This document shows, one piece after another, positions 30,191-41,590 of a stretch of DNA of 64,000 nucleotides; position 1 is the first letter of the stretch, and every line of letters starts with the position of its first letter. The stretch is from the NCBI RefSeq assembly GCF_026212465.1, contig NC_080050.1:295501-359500 (forward strand), read 5' to 3'. The notes under the pieces are model-generated. The model made no database searches, was not told the DNA's origin, and saw nothing but the letters and a program-made list of their open reading frames with translations. This DNA is from Amaranthus tricolor (taxonomy: Eukaryota; Streptophyta; Magnoliopsida; Caryophyllales; Amaranthaceae). Both the position numbers and the translations under genes were made by a program.

Positions 30191-33100
30191 ATGTCAAATT
30201 CATCATCTTCAACCTTAAACCCTCCTTCAAAACCACCTCTTTCTTCCAATTTTACCCCCAAAATTATTTTTAAACTGTACCCTTTACCTCAACCTTCAAA
30301 ACCCACCTCCAAATTTCATCTAAAGATCAAATCTTTACACTCCCCAAATAATCAGAACCCCAAAAAGACCCTTAATTTAATCTCAATTTTGAAAGATTTA
30401 CCTGATTGGGCTGATGAAGTTCAAGAAAAGGGTATGAGAAAGAAAAGGGTTTTGTATAATCATGAAAAATGGGCTGAACATAGAAGTTCTCTTAGACATG
30501 TTAGACATCTAGTATCTTCACTTTCTTCAAGGGTTGTTGTATCTCTTGTTCCTCCTGTGCTCTTTTTCACTTCAATAGCTGTTATGGTTTCTGTGTATAA
30601 TACTGCACTGTACTTTGATTTGTTGCCTGAATTTTTCCCTGTGTTGAGGGCCTCTTCCTTGCCATATCAGCTTACGGCGCCCGCCTTGGCGCTTTTGCTA
30701 GTGTTTAGGACGGAGGCCTCGTATTCGAGGTTCATGGAAGGGAAGCAAGCTTGGACTAAGATCATTTATGGGACTAGTGATTTTGCTAGGGAGGTGATTA
30801 CTTGTGTAGATGACTTGAATGATGAGGTGATTAAAAGGTGTCTTTTGCAGTACATTATGGCTTTTCCTATTGCTCTCAAGGTTAGTTCATTTACTGTCTT
30901 TTGAGCATTGTTATTATGATCAAATCTATTAATTCATGGGCGAGTCCTGAATACTAGTATAGAATAAACCGAAAACTCACCTCTACTTCTTTGTTAAACC
31001 AGTTTGGTTACTATTCTTCCGTATTATATGTTGTATAATTCAATAATTAAAAAAAATTAATCAATTACCCGGGCCATTGCCTAGGCAAGCTCGGGTTTAG
31101 ATTCTCCCTGTCTATTATGAGCTTTTGTTAGTCATGATTTAGAGGTTCAAGCAAGCTTGAAATTTGCATTTGTTGTGGCTTTTATTGGTTAGGAAGTGAT
31201 TTTTCCTGGATGAAAATGAGAACTTGTGTGAGGCTTTAGTATCACGAAGATTAACATCCTTTTTTAGCTTTTTTGTTCTTTGTAAGAATGCTAAGTAATG
31301 GTATATCATTTGGGAATAGAAGTTGCTAAAATATGATGTTTGGAAGAGTTGGATTTTAGATGGAAGTGATGCAATCTTAAAATGATCAACTTACATTATA
31401 CATGTTTTTTTTTTTTTTTTTTTTTTTTGAGATGAAGAACATTTCATTAAACCAATAACACCAAAAAAACAAGGCTACACCTCACAAACAACAAGAAACA
31501 CAAAACCTCCTTGAGCTAAGGAAACAAGCTGCTTAAGCTAGTTTCGGTCATTAGGAGACTTCTTCCCTTGGATATTAAAACAAAGCCCTATCACAGACCT
31601 TCTTAGTAGTTCTAATAGTATAAGCAGTTGTAGTGACACTAGCCTTCCATTTGGCTCATGTAAACTAAGCTACAAATAGTAGCAAAGGCCAGCTTCCTTC
31701 TAGTTTTGGGGATGCTCCTTGCTATATTTTCCATAGAGAGCCTGTTTAGTCTAACATGATTCGCTGGTTAATTCGTTTTTTTGGCTTCGTGATTTGCTCA
31801 AAATGACCCCAAAATAGCCCAAAAACAACCATAATTCGCTTTTTTTGCTTCGCCATTTACAAAGAGATTAGTGAATCACGTGACAGTAAGTCTGTTCATA
31901 AAGTTTTTATAAACTGTTTGAATAGAATAGGAGGGAACGATTCCAATTCTTGATTTTATCTCCAACTCTGAAGACATTCTTAAGAACCCCGCAGGTGCAG
32001 GGGGTAATGAAATGGCACCATCTGTCACTCTTCATATACACAACATGAACGCACTTGACTTAAAGACTCTTATAAAGAGCCAATATGCCTGTCTAAGTTC
32101 CATGCTTCCTGCCTCTTTAAGCCAAGACGACCTTTTTTGGCTAACAAACTTTTTCCCAACTCGCATTACCAAGGATGTGTCATGGCAAAGTTAACGCCTA
32201 CCGATGACAATAATTGTTTTATAAATTTCTTAGCCAGTAAGAACATTTGACGCCAATAGGTGGAGATGCTCGTCAAGACAATCACATTGCGGCTAGTGTA
32301 GGGATATGGGTTTTGTCAAAACTTACTGTGACGTTACTTATAACTTCATGACGAGATTTTCTGGTATGCTTAGTGGTTTCTGTGGCTTGATTTGGTGCAT
32401 TATGATTCTGCAGTGTCATTTGCTTTATGACTCCGATGTTAGGCGAGACCTGCAAAATGTCCTTGAAGAAGATGATCTAAGTGTTGTTCTGAATTCAAAG
32501 CACCGGCCTCATTGCATGATACAATTTATATCTCAGAGCATCCAGTTGTTAAATGTAGAGGAGCCAAAACGGAACATATTGGTAAACTTTCTCCCAAATT
32601 GTTTATGCTTTGATTGCTGTGGTGCTTTCTTTTTTTGCCCCCTTTTTTGCGTGCTATTCGGTAGTTTCTTGATCCATTTTACTTAGTGATAATAAAATTG
32701 GTAAAATTTTATGTGCTACAATGAATAAGCACTGGCTATTGTGCAGGATTCAAAGTTGTCTCGTTTCCATGAAGGAATTGGTATTTGTGAGCAAATAATG
32801 GGAACACCCATTCCTGTAGCATATACTCGGCTGACCTCAAGGCTCCTGGTTCTATGGCATCTCACATTACCTGTCATTCTATGGGATGAATGCCGCTGGA
32901 TTGTGGTACCTGCAACATTTATAAGTGCAGCATCCTTGTTCTGCATTGAGGAGGTATTCTCTCTCGCCCCTTTGAGAACAAGCTTTTTTCTTCTAGTTAT
33001 GGTGCTCTTTCTTGAACCTTATGTTGTGTTTAACATCATTGTTAAAGCGCCTTTTATTCCTGGTATCTATTTTCTAACTGTTGATCTGTGTATTTTCATG

Positions 33101-33327
33101 AGATTAGCATATGTTGTTCTGAACTCCTGTAGGTGGGTGTACTTATAGAAGAGCCCTTCCCTATGCTTGCACTAGATGAAATGTGCAAGGTGCTTTGCAC
33201 CAACATTCAGGAAGCAATTGCAACCCAGAAGACAATTCAAGGGAAGGTGGCTGCTAAAAGGAAGAAGTATCACCACGAGCACCCATCGAATGGCTGGCCA
33301 ACCTCAAGTGCAGAAAAGATTCGGTGA
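30191..33327 (+). CDS. VCCN1: Plastid bestrophin-like anion channel (VCCN1 type), 419 aa
   Basis: Four exons: 30191-30880, 32414-32581, 32747-32953, 33133-33327 (690+168+207+195 nt), GT-AG introns. The N-terminal 60 residues are Ser/Pro/Lys-rich and acid-poor, a typical plastid transit peptide. The bestrophin/UPF0187 domain follows: WAEHRSSLRHVRHL, membrane helices around VVVSLVPPVLFFTSIAVMVS and LTAPALALLLVFRTEASYSR, MGTPIPVAYTRLTSRLLVLW, then two further helices. It ends in the family's GVLIEEPFPMLALDEMC. Arabidopsis VCCN1 (about 410 aa) is a thylakoid voltage-dependent chloride channel that adjusts proton motive force when light changes; family membership is clear, and the exact paralogue is inferred. 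A LINE tail sits in intron 1. The gene converges on PYRD-B. Confidence 0.93.
31405..31640 (-). mobile_element. 3' end of a LINE-type retrotransposon in VCCN1 intron 1
   Basis: A run of 24 T (31405-31428) followed by sequence that on the minus strand reads TGGTTTAATGAAATGTTC just before the poly(A). That is the usual 3' tail of 5'-truncated plant LINEs. The left border is exact at the poly(T); the right border is a guess, and no target-site duplication was found. Confidence 0.55.
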
Positions 33328-33813
33328 ATTTTTGTCCTCGTTCCCAACTTACCTATGCTAACACTCATTTATATACATTTGTAAAAGTTCTTTGGACTAT
33401 AATTACAATCATAATGGAACAGCCAATTGAAGTGTTGAAAAGCCTGAAAGACATTAGCTACAGCAAAACTAAATAGCAAAGAGGTGAAAATTAAGGAACC
33501 TAAAAATGCTCAGAAGACAAAAGCAGAAAATCTAGTCACGGCTGATTGAGGGTTTGACTGAAAATTGAAGTTCATGTTTCCAGATATTTCATGTATATAA
33601 GATAATGAAATGCAGACCTCTGTATATACCGAAATACAATCATCTACCTCTGTAAAAATTTTGCATCTTGGATTCAGTTGAGTTCGGACTGTGTAAATTA
33701 TATTAAATACACTCGTGATTCTCGCTAAATTACAATGACTCTTGCAGAATTATTCAAGTTTTTTCTGGAGTGAATTGTACATTCAGTTACAAACAGAAGT
33801 ATTATAAGAAAAA
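33328..33813. other. Convergent 3' spacer between VCCN1 and PYRD-B
   Basis: Holds the 3' UTRs of both genes and the left edge (33601) of the PYRD segmental duplication. Nothing else is seen. Confidence 0.6.
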
Positions 33814-36233
33814 TTAAAAATACCCTTCAAGAAGGATGCTATCACCAGCAATCCTCGTTGATAAATTCTTCAACCTTTGACTATGGGTATGGTTCATCAT
33901 CATCGAGGAAGAAAGACTGTCTTCAGGTTCAGTCCCTGCCCAAATAGGCAGTACCTCCACTACAACCTTCTGCATTGAATTTGTCTGTAATGCTTCTTCC
34001 AGAATCTCTTCCAAATCACTAAGCTTTCCTCTCAAATCCACCAATACATTAGTCATTTCCTGCTTACTCAAATACTCTAGAATAGCATCCAGGCTTATGT
34101 GATCCATAACCACTACTTCAATCCCTTTTTGAGACAATTCCGGTCCTACACTTACTTCTTTGTTTGCAAATACAGTGGCATTACAATCTGATTCTGCAAC
34201 TAGGTTGTTGAGAAAATCCTGATTTGTAGCTAATAAAATGTGGCGAGGTTGGCGAGCATTAGGTTCTTGTGACCGGAGAGATGACAATTCTTGCGCCATT
34301 GTGGAGCTGGCGCTTGTGTGTATCACCGCATCATACTCTTGCAGCAATTTTGAAAAATATCCTCCACATTCTGTAACCTTTTCACCTACTTGATCTAAAA
34401 CCACACCGTTTACAGAGATGGAATACCTGCAAATGATGCAAGTATTCTAATTATAGTAATCAGGACCATTACCAGTAATCATGCACAACTCTAGAAGAGT
34501 AAGATTTATACCTAAGAGTCACAAAAGGCTTTCCAGAAAGCATTTTGTGGATGAATGCTTCATTGAGCTTCTTGCACAGATCCTCCTCAACACCAACAAC
34601 AACTTCTATGCCTGCTTCTTGTAGTTTATTAATTCCTCGCGAACAAACAATTGGGTTGGGATCCACCATGCCGACCACAACTTTCTTCACTTTGGCTTTG
34701 ATCAAAGCCTCAGAACACGGAGGTGTTCTTCCATAATGATTGCAAGGTTCCAAAGTCACATAGGCAGTTGCATTCTCAGCCTGATCTCCGGCTTCTCTCA
34801 AAGCAAAGACCTTACAAAATAACCTTTACGGTTTAGATCATCAGTAGGAACTACACACAACTTGAAAGGCAACAACATTTTCAAACCCAAGTCCCCAAAT
34901 ATTACGAGGTGAACCATTGAAGCGCGAAACGCAAAACTATGGCCCATACCACGGTTCGGAACATTTGCACCAAAATTGTAAAAAACGCGATTCGAATCAC
35001 TAAATTAATGTTTCTCACTTCTCGTTTGCATCAAGCTTTGAAAGCTCGTCTTCTTTTTCTTTTTATTGTTATCTTTATATTATATTCTACTTTTGTGATA
35101 CAAGACTTTTGCTTTAAGATTAATTTTTGGTTGTATTTCCTACTTAAGATCAAATATATTTGGACAACATATGACCCTATCTTAGCTTCTATCGGATCAA
35201 ATTTCATTTCTTGGGCTTTCGAAATATTAAATTAACACTTCTCGTTTTTGGTGTCCATTTCTTGAATTGAATTTCGTTACGTGTATGGGTGAACAATGTC
35301 TTTCACAGAAACACAATTTCCACCTCTAACAATCGACTCTAATGGGGTCTATTTGATCACCAAAGGGTAAGAAAAATCAATTCATTCAACATTTTATCCA
35401 ATTTTAACATTCAAATAAGTAGCATATATCTTATAAAAAAAGCATTATACTTTTAATAAAGATAAAATACATTACACTTATTTAAACATTTGTCAGAACA
35501 AATGAACACATAAAAGTGAGCAAGATTAAGCAAATTCAATCAATTAGTAGTGATATATACTAGCAATTACCTCAGCATGAGGCTGTCCAGCCTTAGGATG
35601 AAATCCTTGGCCAACAATCTTACCATGTTTTACAATAATGCTTCCCACCATAGGATTAGGACTAGTATATCCAATAGCCTGTTTCGCCAATTCCACACAT
35701 TTCCTCATATAAAATGCATCTTCTTCTCCATTTTCAATTTCTGCCCTTCTACACATCACTTCAACCAAACCCCTACCATTTCTGAAACTCTCTACATTTT
35801 TATACCCAAGATTGAATCTTGAATCAAACCCAAGTTTCCCCACATTACCCAACTTTTTATTTGAATTAGACACCCATTTAGGCACACTACAAGACCCAGA
35901 AACAGCTCCAAAAATGGAAACTGAAGGATTGATTTTGAGATTTGGATTTATAATTGTGAGAAAATTCATATTTGTTTTGATAGTGATTAGTAGTGTAGAA
36001 ATATCAATAATCGGAAAACAATGTGATGGGAACGAATGAGAGATATATGGGAGAATAAATAGCAACAAGAAAGAACAAATGATAGTAGTTATTTGTAGCT
36101 ATACAAGTACTTTTGAGGGTTTAGATGTCATTTATATGCTTGGGGTGGACTGGTTACGACGAGGATGGATCGAAGAATCATTGGGAATTAAAAAGGAGAG
36201 CCATGAATCATGTTGTTTGATAAATTAATTAAA
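33601..36233. repeat. Segmental duplication C (copy 2) carrying PYRD-B
   Basis: Partner of 18473-21103. The left edge is sharp: bases before 33601 show no similarity to blocks A or B. Divergence from copy 1 is concentrated to the right of about 35940. Confidence 0.9.
33814..35969 (-). CDS. PYRD: Riboflavin biosynthesis deaminase PYRD, plastid, 436 aa (copy B)
   Basis: Exons 35969-35571, 34810-34512 and 34426-33814, each exactly 15,128 bp from those of copy A, with the same splice sites and introns. All deaminase signatures are intact (PHAE, EPCNHYGRTPPC, SPNPMVG), as is the reductase-like C-terminal half. The only protein difference from copy A is K12 in the transit peptide. There is no frameshift or early stop, so both genes could be expressed. 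Upstream regions differ by about 5% over the nearest 290 bp and then completely, so regulation may have separated. It lies tail to tail with the VCCN1-like gene. Confidence 0.93.
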
Positions 36234-36432
36234 TATTCATGTTTGTTTTGATAGTGATTATTAGCTAGTAGTGTAGAAATATCAATATTCATGTTCATTG
36301 ATAGTGATTAGTAAACCCGTTCTTTTTATTCATTGTTTGTTATTGTTTATTATCTTTAATAATCGCTCTTTACGTGTATCTTTATTTTTAGTTATTTATA
36401 CGTATTCTATTTATTCTATGTGTAAGTTGCAG

Positions 36433-36590
36433 GTTTCTCTGTCTTTAAAGACTTTTCTCGAGCCGGGGACTCTTTGACCGCACTCTCCTCTATGGGTATG
36501 AGTTGCCATCATTCTTCCCTCCGCAGACTCTGATCATAATTTTGTATGAGCAGGACACACTAGGCAAGTAGGTATGATAATAATAATGTT
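36433..36590 (+). mobile_element. SINE, same family as 47503-47674
   Basis: Shares CTCGAG, GGGACTCTTTG, TATGGGTATGAGTTGCC, TTCCCTCC and a 3' end of GGTATGATAATAATAATG with the SINE at 47503-47674. It is more decayed, and its 5' border and target duplication are not clear. Confidence 0.6.
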
Positions 36591-36707
36591 AAACAATATG
36601 ATGTGAATGAATGAGAGATGTATGGGAGAATAAATAGCAATGAGAAATAACAAAATGATATTCATGTGTTGCGTGATGCATGCAATCATGCAAGTACATT
36701 TTGCGTC

Positions 36708-37012
36708 CCGTATAGTAATTGGTACTAAATTGTGGAATGTTAATGGAAAGTTTGTGTAATTTTAGTAGGATTATTTCTTGATAAACTTAATGATTATGTT
36801 TATTCTCTCGCAACAATCTTATTTTCTTTGCAATATTACATTCTAATGTATTACCATTTATACATGTGGTATTAGAATGAATCAAATTGTAATGGAAAAT
36901 TGCGAAAGAAAAAAACATGTTTACAATTAAATTTTCATTACTATGTGAATAACATGATACACATACAAATTATTCACATTAACACCGATTAATACTGTTA
37001 ACCAAATAGCCT
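36708..37012. mobile_element. MITE-like insertion in the eroded PYRD flank
   Basis: Interrupts the alignment of the third flank copy. Left edge CCCGTATAGTAATTGGTAC and right edge TACTGTTAACCAAATAGC are weakly inverted, and the inner ATTACATTCTAATGTATTACC words recall the GGCCCGTTTGG MITE family. Assignment is tentative. Confidence 0.4.
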
Positions 37013-37111
37013 TTTTAAGGGTCTAAGATATGATTGTAATGTTCGGGGTGGTTATAGAGAGGATGGACTGGATTATCATTGAGAATAAAAAGGATAGTCA
37101 AGAATAACGTT

Positions 37112-37112
<1 letters not shown>

Positions 37113-37147
<35 letters not shown>
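37113..37147. repeat. Poly(T) tract
   Basis: About 35 T in a row directly after the third flank copy. It could be the tail of a minus-strand retroposon or simple slippage; the sequence to its right shows no recognisable element. Confidence 0.9.
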
Positions 37148-37148
<1 letters not shown>

Positions 37149-37945
37149 TCTACTTTTGGGAAGGATGGATAGATTAATCAATTGTAGGAGCACCTTGCGA
37201 GGCTGAGAGCATTTGCAATGATCAGTTAATCATTAACGAATAAGGCAATTAATTTAATATTAGTATTTAATAAATTAGGCAATTAATTTCAATGCATAAA
37301 TGTGTGTTTAATTGATCATGAAATACTAAACAACATATACTTAAATATTGGATTAAAGGTTACTTTAACCCTTTATATTTAAGCAATAAGTTAAATTGAG
37401 AGAAGCTACATATTTCGAGATAATGAGCTGAACTTTTTATTTATCGGATATGTGATTATTTTGGTGTAGATAGCTTTACTTTTTGAGTTAGCATACAATA
37501 AAATATTTCAATAAAAAAAGTGATTCATAATGGAAGGAAAAAAATCATTTTAATTGATTATTTTATTTTTATAAATATAGAAAATTATAGTCGTGATGTA
37601 TTGTGTACAACATGTCATAAATTTCATAATGTTTTATACACAAATAAAATAAAAATGTATAATTTTTCTAAAAGCAACTAAAAATATATAATTTTACAAA
37701 GCATTAGATATAGGATTTTTAATTTCAATTTGAGAGATCTTTTTATCAGATAGTATCACAACTAAATGCGAAAACTACTTTTAGTAGAAAATCGACAATA
37801 CCCTTTAAAAAAAAATGCATTTTATCTTTTTATGTAATGGAGAATTGGACATTCGTTAGGCTCACAAATAATTTGACTTCACTCATTTAAAAAAAAATAA
37901 AAATAAAAAAAAAAAGAAATTGACTATGCTAGATGGAAAACAATT
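37148..37945. other. AT-rich intergenic sequence
   Basis: I see no gene or clear repeat here apart from an A-rich stretch around 37888-37918. Confidence 0.4.
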
Positions 37946-38018
37946 GTCTGAGCCCGGGTTCGAACCGGGGACCTCTAGTGTGTGAGACTAGCGTGATAAC
38001 CAACTACACCACCCAGAC
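37946..38018 (-). tRNA. tRNA-Val, anticodon CAC
   Basis: A 73-nt cloverleaf on the minus strand: acceptor GTCTGGG pairs with CTCAGAC (one G-U), D-arm GTGTAGTTGGTTATCAC, anticodon arm CTAGT-CTCACAC-ACTAG giving anticodon CAC (reads GUG), and T-arm CCCGG-TTCGAAC-CCGGG with intact box B. No intron; CCA is not encoded, as expected for a nuclear gene. All stems pair, so it looks functional. Confidence 0.96.
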
Positions 38019-38212
38019 CAAGTTGACATGTAAATTGAGAAACAAGCGCTGGCGCTTATCCTGAAATTTTCAAATCAAAACCTAAATCTTGTTGCAAATG
38101 TTTCAAAATCCCCAAAATTCAATTTCAAATTGAATTACAGTAGAGAGAGAAAGTGCCTGAGTGAGTGAGTGCGAAAGAAAGAGTGAAACTCACTGATTCA
38201 AACTGACTCAGC

Positions 38213-40432
38213 ATGAAGAATAAGCTGAGAATTGGTGAGTCAACTCATTCCACTGTCTCACTCGAGCCAACTCATCCAATTGCAGAACCTTCGGATGCCA
38301 TCGGAAACGCAAGTGAAGAAGAAGGGGACGAAGATGAAGAAGAAGTAGGAGAAGATGAAATACAGAAGCTTGAAGAAGAAGTTAAGAAAATGGCGAAGAA
38401 AGTAGAAGAATACAGATCTACTTTGCCGAATCAACTCAAATCTTCTTACTCTTCTCTCCTTTCCGAACTCCGTCCTACTTTTTCTCTCCTCGACCAAATC
38501 GACATTGCAGAGCCTGGAACTTCCAGTGGTCCCCACTCTGGTAAGTTTTCCTCCATTTGTTTAAGTGGAGTTGCTGTGAATTTCAAAGTTTGTCGTAGTT
38601 TGATAGTTATGGAACATGTCGTTTGGAGGCTTGTGATTTTCGTTTCAATTCTTGTCCAAAATGATCTAAATCCGGTTGTTTTCTGATTGTAATTGAATAG
38701 GGATTTGTGAATTAGGTAATAAATTTTGTGATGATTGAATTTTTTGTTTGATGTTGATTTTATGATGTTAATATAGTTGCGATTTTAAACTTTCTTGAAT
38801 TGGAAGATGACAAGAAGTTTGTATTGTTGGTGGAACTCTTTGGATTTTGAATACAAATGATAATTTGGGAACAATTAGCTTGGAGGTATTTCCTGTGGTA
38901 GTTTTCAAGGTTGAGTTATTACATAACATGATCGGGTTCAACCATCAGCTATAGCTTTTGGTTCAGCCCTAGATTATGTTATATAATCTAACATTCCAAG
39001 CATGTATTGGCTATCGACGTTACTCTGATGGTCGGATTAGTAATTTAGTATGAATTTTACTTTGTTGATGAACTTCCCATTGCTGAAGAAAAGAACATAG
39101 AAACCCTACAAATGTGTCAACCTTTGGAATCTAGCAGTTGAAGTTGCCTTTTAATTTCTTGATTATGTTATCATCTGTGTTCATATAGAAAGTATGGCTT
39201 CACAAGATATAAATTTTGAGGCATGAGATTGGCCTCCTGTTGAAGACGAGGAAAATTTTTGTGCTTGTTGATGACTTGATGGACAACCAGTGCTGAATTG
39301 AAGTAACCTAGAAACACTTAACATGGTTTTCAAATTAATGGATTTTGAAACCATTGTAGACCAGTTGTTGTCTTGATGGTGGCATTTATGTTCTTGTTCA
39401 TGTGAATACCATGTCCCATAATACAGTATTGCTTGTTGAACTTTGCACTGCTAGAGTATCATAGTTTGATCCTTCGAGTGCTTAACCACAAGGGTATATA
39501 AATTAAGTAGGAGTAAGATAAAGTACATTAAGTTTCACTTTAGCATAGATAAGATAAATAGACATTATAATGCTGGAAGAGATAAAGATCGTTTCAAGTG
39601 AATGCTTCAAACATATTTTGATCCTTCATAGGATGAAGTGCGGTGCAAAAATGGAGAACGACAATTGGGATGTTTTGTGATTGAGGTGTACCCTATTAGA
39701 TATGACTCATATTTCAAATTATCTTGGTATATTAACCGGTCATGGACGGTTCAAACACCAAGCTGGTTCAACCTGCTATGAATCAAAATCAAACCAGACA
39801 GAATACAGGCGGGCTGGTACCAGTTTTTGATCATGATTGGTTCAAGTTCCACCAGTCACGATTCGTGAACCAGAGCCAGGTTCTGCTCGAACTGTCTTCT
39901 GACCAGTTCTGTTTTGGTTCTTGGCAGGTTGAACTTTCTTAGTGTCTGAACCATCCTGGAACCGATTGGGATCCACCCGTGGCCATCTTTATTTTGGTAC
40001 ATAAATTTCAAGTGTAGAGTAAAAAATTTGTGTGTCGACGAATTAGGTATAAAAGGTAATGACATGGTTGTGATATACATGAGCTTTACCACATCAATAC
40101 AAGCAAGCACCTTCTGTTTTTTTTATTTTTTTTTAAATTACCCATTCTGTATTCTTTCTTTACTATTAGTTTCCTCCATTAGTTGCTTTTAACCTATTGT
40201 GTGTAATTCAGGTCCAGTTTTTAGCAATGGTAATTCCAGTGCAGAAGTAGAAGCTAATAATGACGAACAACAAAACTGTGATAAAGTTCAACTGCTTAAA
40301 GATAAGATTTCTAGTAATATAGCTGCCATGCCCAAGGTTATAAAGAGGATGAATGACTGCATTTCTAGAATAGACAAGCTTGTTTCATCAGAAGTAACGA
40401 TTCATCCTGCATTCAAAAGGAAAAAGACATGA
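38213..40432 (+). CDS. Acidic coiled-coil protein, 182 aa, 2 exons; family not recognised
   Basis: Exons 38213-38540 and 40212-40432, donor CTG|GTAAGT, acceptor TTCAG|GTCC, frame kept (328+221 nt). Residues 1-35 are Ser/Thr/Pro-rich. Residues 34-50 are very acidic (EEEGDEDEEEVGEDE) and lead into a coiled coil (IQKLEEEVKKMAKKVEEYRS), then LKSSYSSLLSELRPTF. The exon 2 part has a second helical block (KVQLLKDKISSNIAAM, VIKRMNDCISRIDKLV) and a basic end HPAFKRKKT that could serve as a nuclear signal. No membrane segment. It looks like a nuclear structural or scaffold protein; that is inference from composition. The tRNA-Val gene lies about 195 bp upstream, pointing the other way. Confidence 0.72.
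39720..39985. repeat. GGTTC/GAACC-rich repeat in the intron of the coiled-coil gene
   Basis: The stretch is dense in GGTTCAA, GAACCAG, CCAGTT and GGAACCG words in both directions and closes with ATCCACCCGTGGCCATCTTT. It resembles the CCGGTT/CGGATCC repeats near 1410-1500 and 21515-21600. Class unknown. Confidence 0.4.
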
Positions 40433-41590
40433 TATAGTTTTGTGTTTTGTCAATTGGTGATTGTTTTAGATAGTAAAGTTGATTTTGTACAATTATCTTA
40501 AGACGGTAGAGCCTAGGCAGTAGAAACTCACTGACTAAAGATGTAACAAAAAGTGCATCTCCACTGTAATTTGTCTCAAGCTAGTCCGATCTGTTATTTA
40601 TTGTCATCTATTGTAAATTGAGTTTTAAGAAAAAAAATTTCTCCCTTTTCAAGTGTCAATATCTTTTTGTGTTTTGCTTTTCATTGCTTACACTTAATAG
40701 CTTTGTACTTGAGTGTTCATAACGAATAAGCCATTAAGATCAGTAGAATGATCTGTCGGAGAGAGCTATTTTTAGAAAATACTTTATTCTGGCTTGATGT
40801 TACTCCAACCATAACCCACAATTTGTTACATAACAACATCGTTCCTTTTCAGTCGTACCACTTATTTATGCACATTAATTCACATCATTTCTTCTAATTT
40901 CACCCAAAATTTAAATTATTTTCCATATCATCTACACATTTTTCATTCATTTGTTTTCTAATTCTTTTGCTAATAGCAATAAGATTGACACATTTATTTA
41001 CAACTAAGTACATCAAAATCAGTTCAAAAAATGGGTATAGAGGAGCTCGCACTCACTCCGTATAAATTTATACAATCTTGTTATTTCGTTTGCTTCATTT
41101 GATTCCTTTAAAATAAATGGATCAGATAACTATCGAAGGTTCTTGGTTCCTGGAACACAATTTTCTTTGTCTGATATCTAGAATTTGCTTTTCCGGCCCT
41201 CCAAATGTCTTTAAGATGGGGAATTATATATCCAAAAAAAAACAATGGCATGAAAAATCATCTTCAAGACACTAATTTGTTCATTATACAAATACAGGGA
41301 CTAGAGAGTCGTTTATTTGACAGCAGTAATCGTACATAAAGTTTATCGGAAACAATATAGCAAATAATAGGCTTCTAATTTGTACAAATGAATACTTAAA
41401 GAATGCCTCTCAACACTAGAGAGGTCAATTCCTAATTGTAATAGCTTTCAAACTCATCTATAATTAACCGAGGTCTGTCTATGGACTCTGAAGTCTGAGT
41501 GACAGAATCTACTTCCTGTTCTGGTCCGTCCCTCGTGTATTTATATCTTCACGAGAAAACAAAGTATAACAATATATCAGACTGTGAAAT
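40433..41590. other. Convergent spacer between the coiled-coil and thioesterase genes
   Basis: Two 3' UTRs and AT-rich spacer. No further gene, RNA or clear repeat is seen. Confidence 0.5.

Larger units (their letters stand above)
36234..37112. repeat. Eroded third copy of the PYRD 5' flank, split by insertions
   Basis: Three pieces of the PYRD-B upstream sequence recur in order. 36236-36310 matches 35965-36012 (TTTGTTTTGATAGTGATTA, AGTAGTGTAGAAATATCAAT, the latter part repeated). 36590-36660 matches 36016-36085 (GAATGAGAGATGTATGGGAG). 37013-37112 matches 36113-36215 (GAGAGGATGGACTGGATTAT, AATAAAAAGGATAG). A SINE (36433-36590) and a MITE-like stretch (36708-37012) lie between them. No PYRD coding sequence remains. 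Confidence 0.7.
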
